Notes under the pieces: generated by a model
Database searches by the model: none
Told to the model about the DNA's origin: nothing
What the model saw: only the letters and a program-made list of their open reading frames with translations
Shown: one piece after another, positions 1-9,357 of the stretch
Numbering within the stretch: position 1 is the first letter of the stretch
Layout of the letters: every line of letters begins with the position of its first letter
Translations under genes and position numbers: made by a program
Assembly: GCF_003070885.1 (NCBI RefSeq)
Contig: NZ_CP028913.1
Coordinates: 1,860,001 to 1,924,000, forward strand
DNA from: Agromyces badenianii
GTDB taxonomy: Bacteria; Actinomycetota; Actinomycetes; Actinomycetales; Microbacteriaceae
Reading direction: 5' to 3'
Length of the DNA: 64,000 nucleotides

Positions 1-700
1 CCTCGGGCTTCTGGTGGCGCTCGATGAGGCCCTCGGCGGCGGCGTCGGCGACGATGCGCGTGAGCAGGCTCACCGAACGGATCGCGTCGTCGTTGCCCGG
101 AATCGGGTACTGGACCTCGTCGGGGTCGCAGTTGGTGTCGAGGATGCCGATGACGGGGATGCCGAGCTTCTTGGCCTCGTCGATCGCGAGGTGCTCCTTC
201 TTGGTGTCGACCACCCAGAGGGCCGACGGCGTCTTCGTCAGGTTGCGGATACCGCCGAGCGACTTGTGCAGCTTGTCGAGCTCGCGCTTCTTGATGAGGA
301 GCTCCTTCTTGGTGAAGCCGCTCGTGGTGCCCTCGAAGTCGAGCTCCTCGAGCTCCTTCATGCGCGCGAGGCGCTTGGAGACCGTCTGGAAGTTGGTGAG
401 GAGGCCGCCGAGCCAACGCTGGTTGACGTAGGGCTGGCCGACGCGGGTCGCCTGCTCGGCGATCGCATTCTGCGCCTGCTTCTTCGTGCCGACGAAGAGG
501 ATGGTGCCACCGTGGGCGACCGTCTCGCGCACGAAGTCGTAGGTCTTGTCGATGTAGGCGAGCGACTGCTGCAGGTCGATGATGTAGCTGCCCGAACGCT
601 CCGTGAGGATGAAGCGCTTCATCTTCGGGTTCCAACGGCGGGTCTGGTGCCCGAAGTGCACGCCGCTGTCGAGCAGCTGGCGGATGGTGACGACGGCCAT
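1..700 (-). CDS. rpsB: 30S ribosomal protein S2 (partial, C-terminus off left edge)
   Basis: Structural protein of the small ribosomal subunit. The visible 233 residues begin [20 protein letters not shown], the classic S2 N-terminus, followed by the [12 protein letters not shown] stretch and the [20 protein letters not shown] region. The ATG is preceded by a good AAAGGAG site 7 bp upstream. The gene runs leftward and its stop lies outside the window. tsf would be expected next, as in most bacteria, but is not visible. A TTGGGG/TAGAGT promoter about 160 bp upstream implies a long 5' leader, a place where S2 autoregulation could act (inference). Confidence 0.97.
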   Translation of the reverse strand, partial: MAVVTIRQLLDSGVHFGHQTRRWNPKMKRFILTERSGSYIIDLQQSLAYIDKTYDFVRETVAHGGTILFVGTKKQAQNAIAEQATRVGQPYVNQRWLGGLLTNFQTVSKRLARMKELEELDFEGTTSGFTKKELLIKKRELDKLHKSLGGIRNLTKTPSALWVVDTKKEHLAIDEAKKLGIPVIGILDTNCDPDEVQYPIPGNDDAIRSVSLLTRIVADAAAEGLIERHQKPE

Positions 701-866
701 GAGCCGTACTCCTTTGTTCTCAGTTGTCGCTCCGGCCGGCGGCTGGAGCCCTGGCGCCCGGCACGGCTCCGCCTGTTCCGGCTTCGAGAAGCTGGAGCGG
801 GACTGAGTGGAGTCGTCGGCCGAAATGGCGCGCGTAGTCACCCCGGAAGACCGGAGTGCTGCCGAT

Positions 867-895
867 ACTCTACCATCGGCACTCCCCCTCCCCAA
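867..895 (-). promoter_or_regulatory. Predicted rpsB promoter
   Basis: On the minus strand a TTGGGG −35 (890–895) and a TAGAGT −10 (867–872) are separated by exactly 17 bp. A start near 860 would leave about 160 nt of untranslated leader before rpsB. Prediction from sequence only. Confidence 0.5.
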
Positions 896-972
896 CCGCA
901 CGCGAGCGGCCGCAGTCCACGCATGCGCACCCCCGCCCGGCGGATGCCGCGGGGTCGATCGATCATCGACGC

Positions 973-1632
973 ATGAGTGCATCGACACCTCCCCGCCCAT
1001 CACCGATGCGAGCGGCCCGAATGCCACGACGCCGTTCCGCTGCCGTCTTGCTGGTGGCCGCGATCGTCATCGCGATCGCGCCGGCATCCGCGACCGTCGC
1101 GCATGGCTCGGCCGCTGCCGGCGGAGAGGCGGTCGGGATGGTCGGGGCGACGGAGGCGATCGAGGCGATCGAGGCGATCGACGGAGCGAAGGCGAGCCGG
1201 GCAGTCGGCCCGAACGCCGAGCCGTGGCGATGGCCGGTGCCGGCGCCGATCCGCGTCGTCGCACCGTTCCGCGCCCCGCCGACTCCCTATACCGCGGGCC
1301 ACCGGGGCATCGACATCGCCGTCACGCCTGCTGCAACGGTGGCGGCACCGGCGTCGGGTGCGATCAGCTTCGCCGGCATGGTCGCCGGTCGCCCGGTCGT
1401 CGCCATCGATCACGGCGATGGTGTGGTGAGCGCGATCGAGCCCGTGGCGGCACTCGCCCGCATCGAGGCGGGCATGCGGGTCACGGCAGGCGAGGCCATC
1501 GGCACGGTGTCGACCGGCGGGCACTGCGAAGCCGACTGCGTGCACTTCGGGGTGAGAGTCGACGGCGAGTACGTCTCGCCCTTCCTCTTCCTCGGCGGCC
1601 TGCCGAGGGCGGTGCTGTTGCCGTCGAACTGA
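973..1632 (+). CDS. Secreted M23-family (LytM-like) peptidoglycan endopeptidase
   Basis: Probable exported cell-wall hydrolase or LytM-like factor, 219 residues from this start. Next to the ATG are weaker alternatives at 1006 and 1021; the last sits directly before a signal peptide ([20 protein letters not shown]). After a low-complexity linker comes the LytM domain: HRGIDIA supplies the H-x3-D zinc ligands, and VHFGVRVDG is the terminal strand. The usual HxH motif is CxH here (DCVHFGV). This Cys-containing variant is common in actinobacterial LytM proteins, so activity cannot be assumed. It lies divergent from rpsB and convergent with xerC, with only 1 bp between the two stops. Confidence 0.8.
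   Translation: MSASTPPRPSPMRAARMPRRRSAAVLLVAAIVIAIAPASATVAHGSAAAGGEAVGMVGATEAIEAIEAIDGAKASRAVGPNAEPWRWPVPAPIRVVAPFRAPPTPYTAGHRGIDIAVTPAATVAAPASGAISFAGMVAGRPVVAIDHGDGVVSAIEPVAALARIEAGMRVTAGEAIGTVSTGGHCEADCVHFGVRVDGEYVSPFLFLGGLPRAVLLPSN
1153..1179 (+). repeat. Three tandem 9-bp units in the M23 linker
   Basis: GAGGCGATC occurs three times head to tail, encoding Glu-Ala-Ile repeats between the signal peptide and the peptidase domain. Being a multiple of three it can change length without a frameshift. Confidence 0.8.
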
Positions 1633-1633
1633 C

Positions 1634-2620
1634 TCACGCGCGCGGATGCGCGGTGCGATAGCTCTGCTTGAGCCGTTCAGACGACACGTGGGTGTAGATC
1701 TGCGTGGTGCCGAGGCTTGCATGCCCCAGGAACTCCTGCACGGCGCGCAGGTCGGCACCGCCGTCGAGCAGGTGCGTGGCGGCGCTGTGCCGAAAGGCGT
1801 GCGGCCCACTCGGTCCGGTGCCCGGTATCTCCGAGAGCAGGGCGGCGACGAGCCGGTAGACGCTCCGAACCCCCAATCGTCCGCCCTTGACGCCCAAGAA
1901 GACCGCGCGTGTCGCTGCGGCATCCGCCGGCTCGACGGCACGTGAGGTTTCGCCGGTGCGTCCCGATGGCGCGATGCCGTCTGCGGCTCGCGCTGCCGCC
2001 GCGGCGAGCATCGCCGGTCGCGCGGCATCGAGGTAGCGATCGAGGGCGCGCGCTGCGGGCGCACCATAGGGCACCATGCGCTCCTTCGATCCCTTGCCGA
2101 GCACGCGCACGATGCGGCGGCGACGATCGACGTCATCGAGATCGAGCCCGACGAGTTCCGAGACGCGCAGCGCAGAGGCGTAGAGAAGTTCCACGATCGC
2201 CGCGTCGCGCACCTCGACGGGTTCGCCGGTGGCGGCGCGGCCGGCGAGTCCGGCCAGCGCGTCGGCGACCGCCCGTTCGGTGACGACGCGCGGCAGGGTG
2301 CGCTGGGCGCGTGGCGCCTTCAGCCTCACGCCGGGATCGGCCTCGAGCGTGCCGCGTCGGGTCAGCCACGCGGTGAATCCCCGAGCGGATGCCGCGCGCC
2401 GGGCGATGCTCGAGCGGGCGAGCCCGCGTTCGGTGGCGGAGAAGAGCCAGTCGCGCAGGAGCGGGAGGTCGAGGGTGGTCGCCTCGGTCGAGCTTCGCAC
2501 CTCGGCGAAGGCGATGAGTTCGACGAGGTCGCTTCGGTAGGCGGCGACGGTGTGCGGCGAGTACCCGCGCTCGACCGCGACGTGCGACAGGTAGTCGTCG
2601 AGCAGCACGTCGAGGTTCAC
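1634..2620 (-). CDS. xerC: Tyrosine recombinase XerC
   Basis: Site-specific recombinase that resolves chromosome dimers at dif with XerD. 328 residues from a GTG start placed 5 bp after GGAG; the reading frame extends further upstream without homology-like sequence. The N-terminal SAM-like DNA-binding half ([20 protein letters not shown]) is followed by the catalytic half with Arg in [12 protein letters not shown], Lys in [11 protein letters not shown]-x-x-R in [12 protein letters not shown], and the final His and Tyr in [14 protein letters not shown]. An Ala-rich insertion of about 40 residues separates the Lys and HxxR blocks, making it slightly longer than usual. Position between dprA and rpsB is the standard actinobacterial site for xerC. 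Confidence 0.9.
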   Translation of the reverse strand: MNLDVLLDDYLSHVAVERGYSPHTVAAYRSDLVELIAFAEVRSSTEATTLDLPLLRDWLFSATERGLARSSIARRAASARGFTAWLTRRGTLEADPGVRLKAPRAQRTLPRVVTERAVADALAGLAGRAATGEPVEVRDAAIVELLYASALRVSELVGLDLDDVDRRRRIVRVLGKGSKERMVPYGAPAARALDRYLDAARPAMLAAAAARAADGIAPSGRTGETSRAVEPADAAATRAVFLGVKGGRLGVRSVYRLVAALLSEIPGTGPSGPHAFRHSAATHLLDGGADLRAVQEFLGHASLGTTQIYTHVSSERLKQSYRTAHPRA

Positions 2621-2687
2621 CACTCCAGCTTGCTCTGCCCCGGCCCGCGGCGCCGCGCGGCACGCCCGCCGGCGCACGATGCCGCGT

Positions 2688-3596
2688 TCACTCCGTCGCG
2701 CGCTTGCGGGAGAAGCGCTCGAGGCGCTGCTCGGGCGACAACAGCTCGATCTCGGTGAGAAACTCCTCACCGAAGCTCGTGACGGCGGGGAACGGCCCCA
2801 CCGGCACGACGGAGGTCACCAGGCCGTCGTCGAAGAGATGCACGAGCGTGAACGACCGGCCGCCGTCGATGCCGACGAGTGCACGAGGGGGTGCCGAGAG
2901 GTCCATCGTGTAGGCCGTGGCACCGGCGACCGAGACGGGGATGCCTGCGAAGCTGCCGTTCGTCGCGTAGTGGAGGTGGCCGCCGAGGATGAGCCGCACG
3001 TCGCGGTCGCGCACGACCTCGGCCAAGCGCTCTTGCCCCCGGAGTTCGAGCACGTCCATCAGCGCGAGCGGGGTCGCGATGGGAGCGTGGTGCATCGCGA
3101 TGATCGTGCCGTGCACGGCCGGTTCGGCGAGGGCGGCATCGAGCCAGTCGAGCGATGCGTCGTCGAGTTCGCCATGGTGGTAGCCGGGCACGGTGGAGTC
3201 GAGGGTGATGATGCGCAATCCGTCGACGTCGGCGATGCGATGCACCGGGGATTCGCCCGCGGGCTCGTCGAGCAGCTCGGTGCGGAACGCAGCGCGTTCG
3301 TCGTGATTGCCCATGACCCAGATGAGGCGGGCTCCCGTGCGCCGAGCGAGCGGCTCGAGCGCATCGAGCGCGAGCCGGTAGGCATCGGGCTCGCCGAGAT
3401 CGGCCACGTCGCCGGTGACGACGATCGCGTCGATCGACGAGCCCAGTCGTTCGAGCTGCGCGGACACCTGAGCGAGGGCGGAGACCGTGTCGGCCGAGCC
3501 GCCCAGCGGTGCACCACCGTGGAGCAGGTGGGTGTCGCTGATCTGGGCGACGAGATGACGAGCCGCCGGATACCGGCCGAGTTGCGGGTGCTGCAT
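2688..3596 (-). CDS. Calcineurin-like metallophosphoesterase (CpdA-type)
   Basis: 302-residue class III cyclic-nucleotide-phosphodiesterase-like enzyme with the full binuclear metal site: ISDTH (D-x-H), TGDVAD, GNHDE, HHAPI and GHLHYA. An AAAGGAGG ribosome site sits 5 bp before the ATG, and a TAGGCT box just upstream could be its −10. The family hydrolyses 3',5'-cAMP in some members and other phosphodiesters in others; the substrate cannot be read from the sequence. It is wedged between dprA (60-bp gap) and xerC (67-bp gap), all on the same strand. Confidence 0.82.
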   Translation of the reverse strand: MQHPQLGRYPAARHLVAQISDTHLLHGGAPLGGSADTVSALAQVSAQLERLGSSIDAIVVTGDVADLGEPDAYRLALDALEPLARRTGARLIWVMGNHDERAAFRTELLDEPAGESPVHRIADVDGLRIITLDSTVPGYHHGELDDASLDWLDAALAEPAVHGTIIAMHHAPIATPLALMDVLELRGQERLAEVVRDRDVRLILGGHLHYATNGSFAGIPVSVAGATAYTMDLSAPPRALVGIDGGRSFTLVHLFDDGLVTSVVPVGPFPAVTSFGEEFLTEIELLSPEQRLERFSRKRATE

Positions 3597-3656
3597 GGAA
3601 CCCTCCTTTCGCCGCCAGCCTAGGGCGTGCCGCCGACGTACTCGGAGCGCGCTCGT

Positions 3657-4955
3657 TCAGCTGCGCTTGGCTCGAAGCCAGCCCAGCGGATGCCGCTTGG
3701 CGAGCGCTGCCGCCTCGAGTCCTCCGAGCACGCTCATGACCGCCGTCGGCGCCATGCCGCAGCGTCGCGCGACATCGGCCAGTTCACGAGGACTGCGAAG
3801 GCTCAGCGCGTCGAGCACGCGCACGGCCTCGGGCGTCGTCGCGGTACCCCGCGGTCGAGCGGACTCGGCCGAGAGATCGGAACCGGCCGGCGCGTCGCGG
3901 TGCTCGACCCCGCGAGTCGACGCACCCCCGGGCGGCATTCGCCTCGCCGCCCTGCCGTCGACGAGTTCCGCCATCTGATCGGCGTCGACGACGCACACCG
4001 CGTTGTACTCCCGCAGCAGCCGGTGACATCCGGCCGATGCCGGGCTCGTGACCGGACCGGGCACCGCCCCCAGGGGTCGCCCGAGTTCGGCCGCATGACC
4101 GGCCGTGTTCAGCGACCCCGAGCGGAGCCCGGCCTCGAGCACGATCGTTCCGTCGCTCGCCGCTGCGATGAGCCGGTTGCGTTGCAGGAACCGCCACTTC
4201 GTGGGGGCGGCGCCGCAGGGCAGCTCGGAGACGACCGCTCCGGTCTCGACGATGCGTGAGAGCAGCGTCTCGTGCCCCATCGGGTAGAACCGATCGACGC
4301 CCCCTGCGAGGAAGGCGACCGTGGTGCCGTCGCTGGCGAGCGCGGCGCGGTGCGCCATGCCGTCGATGCCGTATGCACCACCCGACACGATCGCGAAGCC
4401 GCGATCGACGAGCCCGGCCGAGGCTTCCATCGTCACGTGCTCGCCGTAGCCCGTGGCGGCCCGCGCGCCCACGAGCGAGATCGAGCCCGACGACCGGGTC
4501 AAGGCGTCTTCACGCCCGCGGACCCAGAGTCCGATCGGCGCGTGCACGCCGAGTTCGTCGACGCCACGGGGCCAGCGCACATCGCCCGGGAGGATCAATC
4601 GGGCGCCGACCCGGCCGGCTTGACCGAGCGAGCGCACGAATGCCGCGTGATCGAGGCGCGGCGACCAGCGTTCCAGCCCGGCGACGGCCTCACGCTCGTC
4701 GATCGCGCCGCCCGCCCCCATCACCTCGTCGGCGAACCGCGCAGGGGTGGATGAGTCGAGCAGGAGTTCGGCGGTCGACACGGCGCCGATCGCATCGATC
4801 GCGCGACCGAGCAGGCCGTCGCCGGGCTCCGCAAGGGTTCCGAGCAGCGCCCGGGCGAACACCTCGTCGAGTTCGGCATCGTCGACGGGAGCGACCGAAC
4901 GCAGGCCCGAGAGCTCGGTGCGCAAGCGAGTGGCGGCACGGCGCACGATGTTCAC
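3657..4955 (-). CDS. dprA: DNA-processing protein DprA/Smf
   Basis: Cytoplasmic protein that binds incoming single-stranded DNA and loads RecA. 432 residues from a GTG overlapping the comM stop by 4 bp (GTGA). The Rossmann-like core is intact: LVGARAATGYGEH, IVSGGAYGIDGMAHRAAL, FLAGGVDRFYPMGH, FLQRNRLIAAASDGTIVLEA and SGSLNTAGHAAELGRPLGAVPGP. The last ~70 residues look like a winged-helix DML1-type tail. Translational coupling to comM is strong evidence for an operon. Natural competence itself is not shown by these genes, which are widespread in non-competent actinobacteria. Confidence 0.93.
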   Translation of the reverse strand: MNIVRRAATRLRTELSGLRSVAPVDDAELDEVFARALLGTLAEPGDGLLGRAIDAIGAVSTAELLLDSSTPARFADEVMGAGGAIDEREAVAGLERWSPRLDHAAFVRSLGQAGRVGARLILPGDVRWPRGVDELGVHAPIGLWVRGREDALTRSSGSISLVGARAATGYGEHVTMEASAGLVDRGFAIVSGGAYGIDGMAHRAALASDGTTVAFLAGGVDRFYPMGHETLLSRIVETGAVVSELPCGAAPTKWRFLQRNRLIAAASDGTIVLEAGLRSGSLNTAGHAAELGRPLGAVPGPVTSPASAGCHRLLREYNAVCVVDADQMAELVDGRAARRMPPGGASTRGVEHRDAPAGSDLSAESARPRGTATTPEAVRVLDALSLRSPRELADVARRCGMAPTAVMSVLGGLEAAALAKRHPLGWLRAKRS

Positions 4956-6502
4956 GGCTGCAGCCCCTTTCTGAGGAAGAGCGCACGGCCGACGTGTTCG
5001 AGCCCTGGGGCGCTCGCGCCCTCGAGGTCGGCGAGGGTCCAGGAGACCTTGAGAATGCGGTCGTAGCCCCGCATCGTCACGCCGCCGAGTTCGAGCGCCC
5101 GGTCGAGATCGGCTGTCGCGCGGCCTCCGGGATGGAGCCCGCCCGCACCGCGCAGCCATGGACCGGGCATCTGGGCGTTCGTGCGCCACGGCGTGCCGCG
5201 CAACCGCCTGGCGGCACGGGCGCGCGCCTCGATCACCCGCTCGCGAGCAACCGCGGTCGAGACGCCCGGCTGCTCCGCCGCGACCCGGAGGCCGGCGGCG
5301 GTGATGCGAGGCACCCAGAGCTGCACATCGAGCCGGTCGAGGAGCGGCCCGGAGATGCGGGCCAGGTATCGTCGACGCGCGGCGGGAGGGCATGTGCAGT
5401 CGATGGCCTTCGACCCGTGGTTGCCGCACGGACACGGATTGGCCGCCAGGACGAGCTGGAAGCGAGCGGGAAACGACGCGACCGCGTTGGCCCGATGGAT
5501 CGCGACGGTGCCGGATTCGAGCGGCTGGCGAAGCACGTCGAGCACGGCGGAGGGGAACTCGGGCGCCTCGTCGAGGAACAGCACGCCGTGGGAGGCGCGG
5601 GCCGCGGCACCCGGCCGGATCAGGCGGCTGCCGCCACCGACCATCGCCGCCGCGGTGGCTGTGTGATGCGGAGCCTCGAACGGCGGCCGCCGCGAGAGGC
5701 CCGAACGCGGCGGCCTGCCGGCCAACGAGCGAAGCGACGCGACCTCGAGTGCCTCCTCTGCATCGAGGTCGGGGAGAATGCCCGGCAGCCGTGAGGCGAG
5801 CATGGTCTTGCCTGCGCCGGGCGGCCCGAGCAGGAACACGTGGTGCCCGCCGGCCGCGGCCGCGAGCAAGGCCTCGACCGCCGAATCATTGCCGGCGACA
5901 TCGGCGAGATCGCCGACGGGCTCACCGAGCCGGTCGTCGGGATCGGCGCGGTCGGGCGCCGGAACGGGCTCGAACACCCGCGAATCGAACACCCCGCCGT
6001 GATGGACCGCCGCGTCGAGCAGCGACGCGACACCGAGCACGGCGACCCCGGGCACGAGTCGCGCCTCGTCGGCGTTCGCCGCCGGCACCATGACGGTGTC
6101 GTACCCGGCGCGCACCGCGGCGAGCACGGCCGGAAGGATACCGTCGATCGGCCGGAGACGCCCGTCGAGACCGAGTTCGCCCAGGTGCACCACACGCTCG
6201 ACCGACTCGCTGGAGATCTCGCCCGCGGCGGCGAGGCAGGCGACCGCGATCGCGAGATCGAACCCGGAACCGTGCTTGGGCAGGGCCGCGGGCGAGAGGT
6301 TGACCGTGAGCCGCCGCTGCGGAAGGGGGCATCCAGCGTTGACGGCCGCGGCGCGCACCCGGTCGCGTGCCTCACCGAGGGCTGCATCGGGCAGCCCGAT
6401 GATGATGAAGGCCGGCAGCTGAGCGGAGAGATCGGCCTCGACCTCGACGATCGAACCGGCGAGCCCGAGAAGCGCGACCGAGCGCGTGCGTGCGACCGGC
6501 AT
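4952..6502 (-). CDS. comM: YifB/ComM-family AAA+ ATPase (Mg chelatase-like)
   Basis: 516-residue hexameric helicase-like protein; in Vibrio the family promotes branch migration during transformation. The start MPVARTRSVALLGLAG overlaps the yraN stop by one base (TGATG). The N-terminal ChlI-type domain contains LSPAALPKHGSGFDLAIA. Walker A is GPPGAGKTML, Walker B follows in GVLFLDEAPEF, and a zinc-like CPCGNHGSKAIDCTCPP segment and a C-terminal Mg_chelatase_C domain end the protein. It is translationally coupled to yraN upstream and dprA downstream. Confidence 0.93.
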   Translation of the reverse strand: MPVARTRSVALLGLAGSIVEVEADLSAQLPAFIIIGLPDAALGEARDRVRAAAVNAGCPLPQRRLTVNLSPAALPKHGSGFDLAIAVACLAAAGEISSESVERVVHLGELGLDGRLRPIDGILPAVLAAVRAGYDTVMVPAANADEARLVPGVAVLGVASLLDAAVHHGGVFDSRVFEPVPAPDRADPDDRLGEPVGDLADVAGNDSAVEALLAAAAGGHHVFLLGPPGAGKTMLASRLPGILPDLDAEEALEVASLRSLAGRPPRSGLSRRPPFEAPHHTATAAAMVGGGSRLIRPGAAARASHGVLFLDEAPEFPSAVLDVLRQPLESGTVAIHRANAVASFPARFQLVLAANPCPCGNHGSKAIDCTCPPAARRRYLARISGPLLDRLDVQLWVPRITAAGLRVAAEQPGVSTAVARERVIEARARAARRLRGTPWRTNAQMPGPWLRGAGGLHPGGRATADLDRALELGGVTMRGYDRILKVSWTLADLEGASAPGLEHVGRALFLRKGLQP

Positions 6503-6858
6503 CAGTTGATGCCCTCGAGGTGCTCGATGAGCGCCGGCGCCTCGGTCGGTGCGAGCACGGCCACGGCGTCGATGCGGATGCGTGAGACCGCGGCATCCGT
6601 CGCCTCGCACCATGCGATCGCGAGCCGACGCATGCGCGCGAGCTTCAACGGCGTGATCGCCTCGAACGGATGCCCGTAGTCGGCCGAGGTTCGGGTCTTC
6701 ACCTCGACGAAGACCGTGTCGCGGCCGTCTCGGGCGACGATGTCGATCTCGCCGATGCGGCACCGCCAATTGCGCTCGAGCACCTGCATGCCGCGTGCCT
6801 CGAGATGCTCGACCGCGAGTTGTTCGCCGCGTCGACCGAGTTCTGCGTTGTGCGCCAT
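6502..6858 (-). CDS. YraN/UPF0102 family endonuclease-fold protein
   Basis: 118 residues, typical length. Contains the conserved LGRRGEQLAVEHLEARG opening and the nuclease-like GEIDIVARDG...VFVEVKTRTS motif (D, E-x-K). The ATG at 6858 is chosen over two in-frame GTGs because GGAGGT lies exactly 7 bp upstream of it. It is the first gene of the yraN–comM–dprA operon. Molecular role remains unproven in the family. Confidence 0.88.
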   Translation of the reverse strand: MAHNAELGRRGEQLAVEHLEARGMQVLERNWRCRIGEIDIVARDGRDTVFVEVKTRTSADYGHPFEAITPLKLARMRRLAIAWCEATDAAVSRIRIDAVAVLAPTEAPALIEHLEGIN

Positions 6859-6963
6859 CCGCACCACCTCCGCGACCAGCGTCGCGGTCGGCGACCGACC
6901 GGACGACCGGCAACGGCTCAGCGGTGAAGAACTCCCGAGGATCGCGCCTGGGGAGACCGAGTG

Positions 6964-7296
6964 CTACTCGTCGAGCGCGAGCTCTTTCGGCAGCTCGAAC
7001 TCGCGCGTGGCGAGCTCTTCGACGTTGACGTCTTTGAAGGTGAGCACACGCACCGACTTCACGAAGCGGTCGGCACGGTAGACGTCCCACACCCAGACGT
7101 CTTTCATCGTCAGCTCGAAGTAGAAGTCGTGCTCGGTGTCTCGGCGCACGAGTTCGACCTCGTTGGCGAGGTAGAACCGTCGCTCGGTCTCGACCACGTA
7201 CTTGAACTGCGACACGATATCGCGGTACTCCCGATACAGGGCCAGCTCGACCTCGCGGTCGTAGTCTTCGAACTCGTCCTCATCCATCGCACTCAT
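6964..7296 (-). CDS. DUF2469 family protein (mycobacterial Rv2901c-like)
   Basis: 110-residue acidic protein, beginning MSAMDEDEFEDY and containing ELALYREYRDIVSQFKYVVE and ERRFYLANEVE, hallmarks of an actinobacteria-specific family of unknown function. The ATG overlaps the rnhB stop by 4 bp (ATGA), so it is translationally coupled to rnhB. Its place between rnhB and yraN matches mycobacteria. Confidence 0.88.
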   Translation of the reverse strand: MSAMDEDEFEDYDREVELALYREYRDIVSQFKYVVETERRFYLANEVELVRRDTEHDFYFELTMKDVWVWDVYRADRFVKSVRVLTFKDVNVEELATREFELPKELALDE

Positions 7297-7973
7297 CCTA
7301 CGCTGAGGTCGAAGAGCGTCGGCGCTGCCGGCACGCGATCGTGCAGCCACGTCGTGCGGTGCAGCTCGCTCGCGCCGTGCTCGTCGATCGCGGCGAAGTG
7401 GGCACGGCTCGAGTACCCCTTGTTCTCGTCCCACGCATAGAGCGGTCGCTCGTCGTGCGCGCGGCGCATGAAGCGGTCGCGATGCACCTTGGCGATGACG
7501 GATGCCGCGGCGACCGACGCGCAGTCGCGGTCGGCCTTGATGCGGGTGACGACGCGCGCCCGATGCTGGATCGCGGCGCTCAACCAGTCGTAATTGCCGT
7601 CGAGGAGCAGCGGCACGTCGCTCACGAGCTCGTTCGCCGCGGAGAGTTCGGCGAAGGCGCGGGCGCCGGCGAGCCCGAGGCACGCCATGATGCCGAGCTC
7701 GTCGATCTCGGCCGCGCTCGCTTCGCCGACCGCCGAGGCCCGGACCCAGGCCGACGCCCTCGGCGCCAAGGCCTCGCGGCGCGGTTCGCTCAGCAGCTTC
7801 GAGTCGCGGAGGCCCGCGGGCATGCGCCGCACGGCCGAGTCGATCAACACGAGACCGATGGCGACCGGTCCGGCGAGCGCGCCGCGGCCGACCTCGTCGC
7901 ACGCGAGCATCATGGGTGCGTGCGCGAGGAACTCACGTTCGGCCCGCAGTGTCGGCACGGCAACGGGGGTCAT
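7293..7973 (-). CDS. rnhB: Ribonuclease HII
   Basis: Cleaves the RNA strand of RNA/DNA hybrids, including single misincorporated ribonucleotides. 226 residues. Conserved blocks: ACDEVGRGALAGPVAIG (first Asp-Glu of the DEDD site), RDSKLLSEPRR, LLLDGN (third acid), and SVIAKVHRDRFM, followed by YAWDENKGYSSRAHFAAI. The ATG lies one base after the lepB stop, indicating coupling to lepB upstream and DUF2469 downstream. Confidence 0.92.
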   Translation of the reverse strand: MTPVAVPTLRAEREFLAHAPMMLACDEVGRGALAGPVAIGLVLIDSAVRRMPAGLRDSKLLSEPRREALAPRASAWVRASAVGEASAAEIDELGIMACLGLAGARAFAELSAANELVSDVPLLLDGNYDWLSAAIQHRARVVTRIKADRDCASVAAASVIAKVHRDRFMRRAHDERPLYAWDENKGYSSRAHFAAIDEHGASELHRTTWLHDRVPAAPTLFDLSVG

Positions 7974-7974
7974 C

Positions 7975-8718
7975 TCAGTCACCCGCCTCATCGACGCCGT
8001 CGAAGACCTGCGGGTAGTTGTCGAGCCACGCCCAGTGGTCGATCGGCCAGCTGACGACGAACGCCCGACCGACGACGTTCTCGATCGGCACGAATCCGCC
8101 GAGCGGCGTCTCGCCGTTGTAGCGCGAGTCCTTCGAGTTGTTGCGGTTGTCGCCCATGACCCAGAGCGAGTCGTCGGGCACGGTCACGTCGAAGTCGTCG
8201 CGCGAGACCTTCGTCTCACCCGGCGGCAATGCGACGTACGGCTCGTCGAGCGGCACGTCGTTGACGCTCATCTGCCCGAGGGCGTTGCAGCAGACGACAT
8301 GATCGCCCGGCATGCCGATCAGCCGCTTGACGAGGTGGTCGTTCGAGTCGGGAGCCGCGAGCCCGACGAACGAGAGGAACCAGTCGACGGCGGCCACGAG
8401 CGGCGGCTGGGGGTTCTCGACCCGGGCCGGCAACCACCCGCCGGGATCTCTGAACACGATGACGTCGCCGCGCTCGAGCGGCGTGACCTCTGGAACCAGC
8501 TGGTTGACGATGATGCGGTCATCGATGAAGAGCGTCTCCTCCATCGACTGCGATGGGATGAAGAACGACCGGATGAGGAACGTCTTGATGAGGAACGAGA
8601 CGAGCACGGCCACCACGAAGATGACGAGCAGGTCTCGCAGGAACAGGAGAACGCCGCGTTTTCTGTTCGGCGTCGCCGAACTGGCACGATCTGTTCGCGT
8701 GCCTGTGTCTTCTGTCAT
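7975..8718 (-). CDS. lepB: Type I signal peptidase (S26)
   Basis: 247 residues; one N-terminal membrane helix (LLFLRDLLVIFVVAVLVSFL) anchors an extracytoplasmic Ser/Lys protease. Catalytic Ser is in IPSQSMEETL and Lys in DHLVKRLIGMPGD; box E is GDNRNNSKDSRY. The ATG is only 7 bp from the base of a 16-bp hairpin separating it from rplS, and no ordinary Shine-Dalgarno site is visible in those 7 bp. It leads the lepB–rnhB–DUF2469 group. Confidence 0.94.
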   Translation of the reverse strand: MTEDTGTRTDRASSATPNRKRGVLLFLRDLLVIFVVAVLVSFLIKTFLIRSFFIPSQSMEETLFIDDRIIVNQLVPEVTPLERGDVIVFRDPGGWLPARVENPQPPLVAAVDWFLSFVGLAAPDSNDHLVKRLIGMPGDHVVCCNALGQMSVNDVPLDEPYVALPPGETKVSRDDFDVTVPDDSLWVMGDNRNNSKDSRYNGETPLGGFVPIENVVGRAFVVSWPIDHWAWLDNYPQVFDGVDEAGD

Positions 8719-8725
8719 TTAACCG

Positions 8726-8764
8726 CCCGAGCTCCCCACCCAGTCTAGGGGTGGGGAGCTCGGG
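8726..8764 (-). terminator. 16-bp perfect stem-loop between rplS and lepB
   Basis: Arms 8726–8741 and 8749–8764 are perfectly complementary with a 7-nt loop. It starts 35 bp after the rplS stop and has only a weak TTAAA run following on the minus strand, so it could be a terminator for rplS, an mRNA 3'-end or processing structure, or a structure masking the lepB ribosome site. Confidence 0.6.
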
Positions 8765-8798
8765 GAACGTTCGCGTCGACCGCGATCCGCGTCGCGGA

Positions 8799-9146
8799 TC
8801 AGCTGTCGCGCTTCTCCTTGATCTTCGCCTTCTTGCCGCGGAGCTTGCGCAGGTAGTAGAGCTTCGCGCGACGCACGTCACCGCGGGTGACGACCTCGAT
8901 GTGGTCGATGACGGGCGAGTGCACGGGGAACTTGCGCTCGACGCCGACCTGGAAGCTCACCTTGCGGACCGTGAAGGTCTCGCGCACGCCTTCACCCTGG
9001 CGGCCGATGACGACGCCCTGGAAGACCTGGATACGCGAGCGCGTGCCTTCGATGATGTTGACGTGCACCTTGACGGTGTCGCCGGGGCGGAAGTCGGGGA
9101 CATCCGACCTCAGGCTCGCGGCGTCGACGTGGTCGAGAATGTGCAT
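8799..9146 (-). CDS. rplS: 50S ribosomal protein L19
   Basis: 115 residues, normal length. [40 protein letters not shown] and the basic tail [19 protein letters not shown] are unmistakable L19. It appears monocistronic: a promoter-like element lies ~130 bp upstream and a strong stem-loop follows the stop. Confidence 0.97.
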   Translation of the reverse strand: MHILDHVDAASLRSDVPDFRPGDTVKVHVNIIEGTRSRIQVFQGVVIGRQGEGVRETFTVRKVSFQVGVERKFPVHSPVIDHIEVVTRGDVRRAKLYYLRKLRGKKAKIKEKRDS

Positions 9147-9265
9147 GGTGGTTCGCTCTCTGCGCCCGCCACCGGTCGAACGCGGATCAATGAATGGAAG
9201 TGTCTGGTGCCGCCTCGCACGATCGAATCGTGCGTGCGCGCTCCCCGGAGGCAGAGACCTGCGGC

Positions 9266-9308
9266 GGCACAATCCTCTATTGTGCCATGCCGGTGGGTGG
9301 CTGGGCAA
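9266..9308 (-). promoter_or_regulatory. Predicted rplS promoter overlapping an inverted repeat
   Basis: Minus strand: TTGCCC (9303–9308), 18-bp spacer, CACAAT (9279–9284). An 8-bp inverted repeat (arms 9266–9273 and 9279–9286, 5-nt loop) overlaps the −10. A second 8-bp inverted repeat (9216–9223/9227–9234) lies in the leader. These could be an operator or leader structure; no function can be assigned. Confidence 0.35.
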
Positions 9309-9357
9309 AAGCAGGTGACGGATGCATGCCCTGTGCGCGAACTCGAAACGGCTGCGG

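Noticed and set aside
3657..6858. dprA–comM–yraN as evidence of a natural competence locus
   Set aside because: These genes are near-universal in actinobacteria without demonstrated competence, and no comEA/comEC or pilus genes lie in the window.
8743..8748. TAGACT in the loop of the rplS–lepB hairpin as a lepB promoter
   Set aside because: No −35-like hexamer lies at 16–19 bp. It is kept only as one explanation for the hairpin, not as a promoter call.
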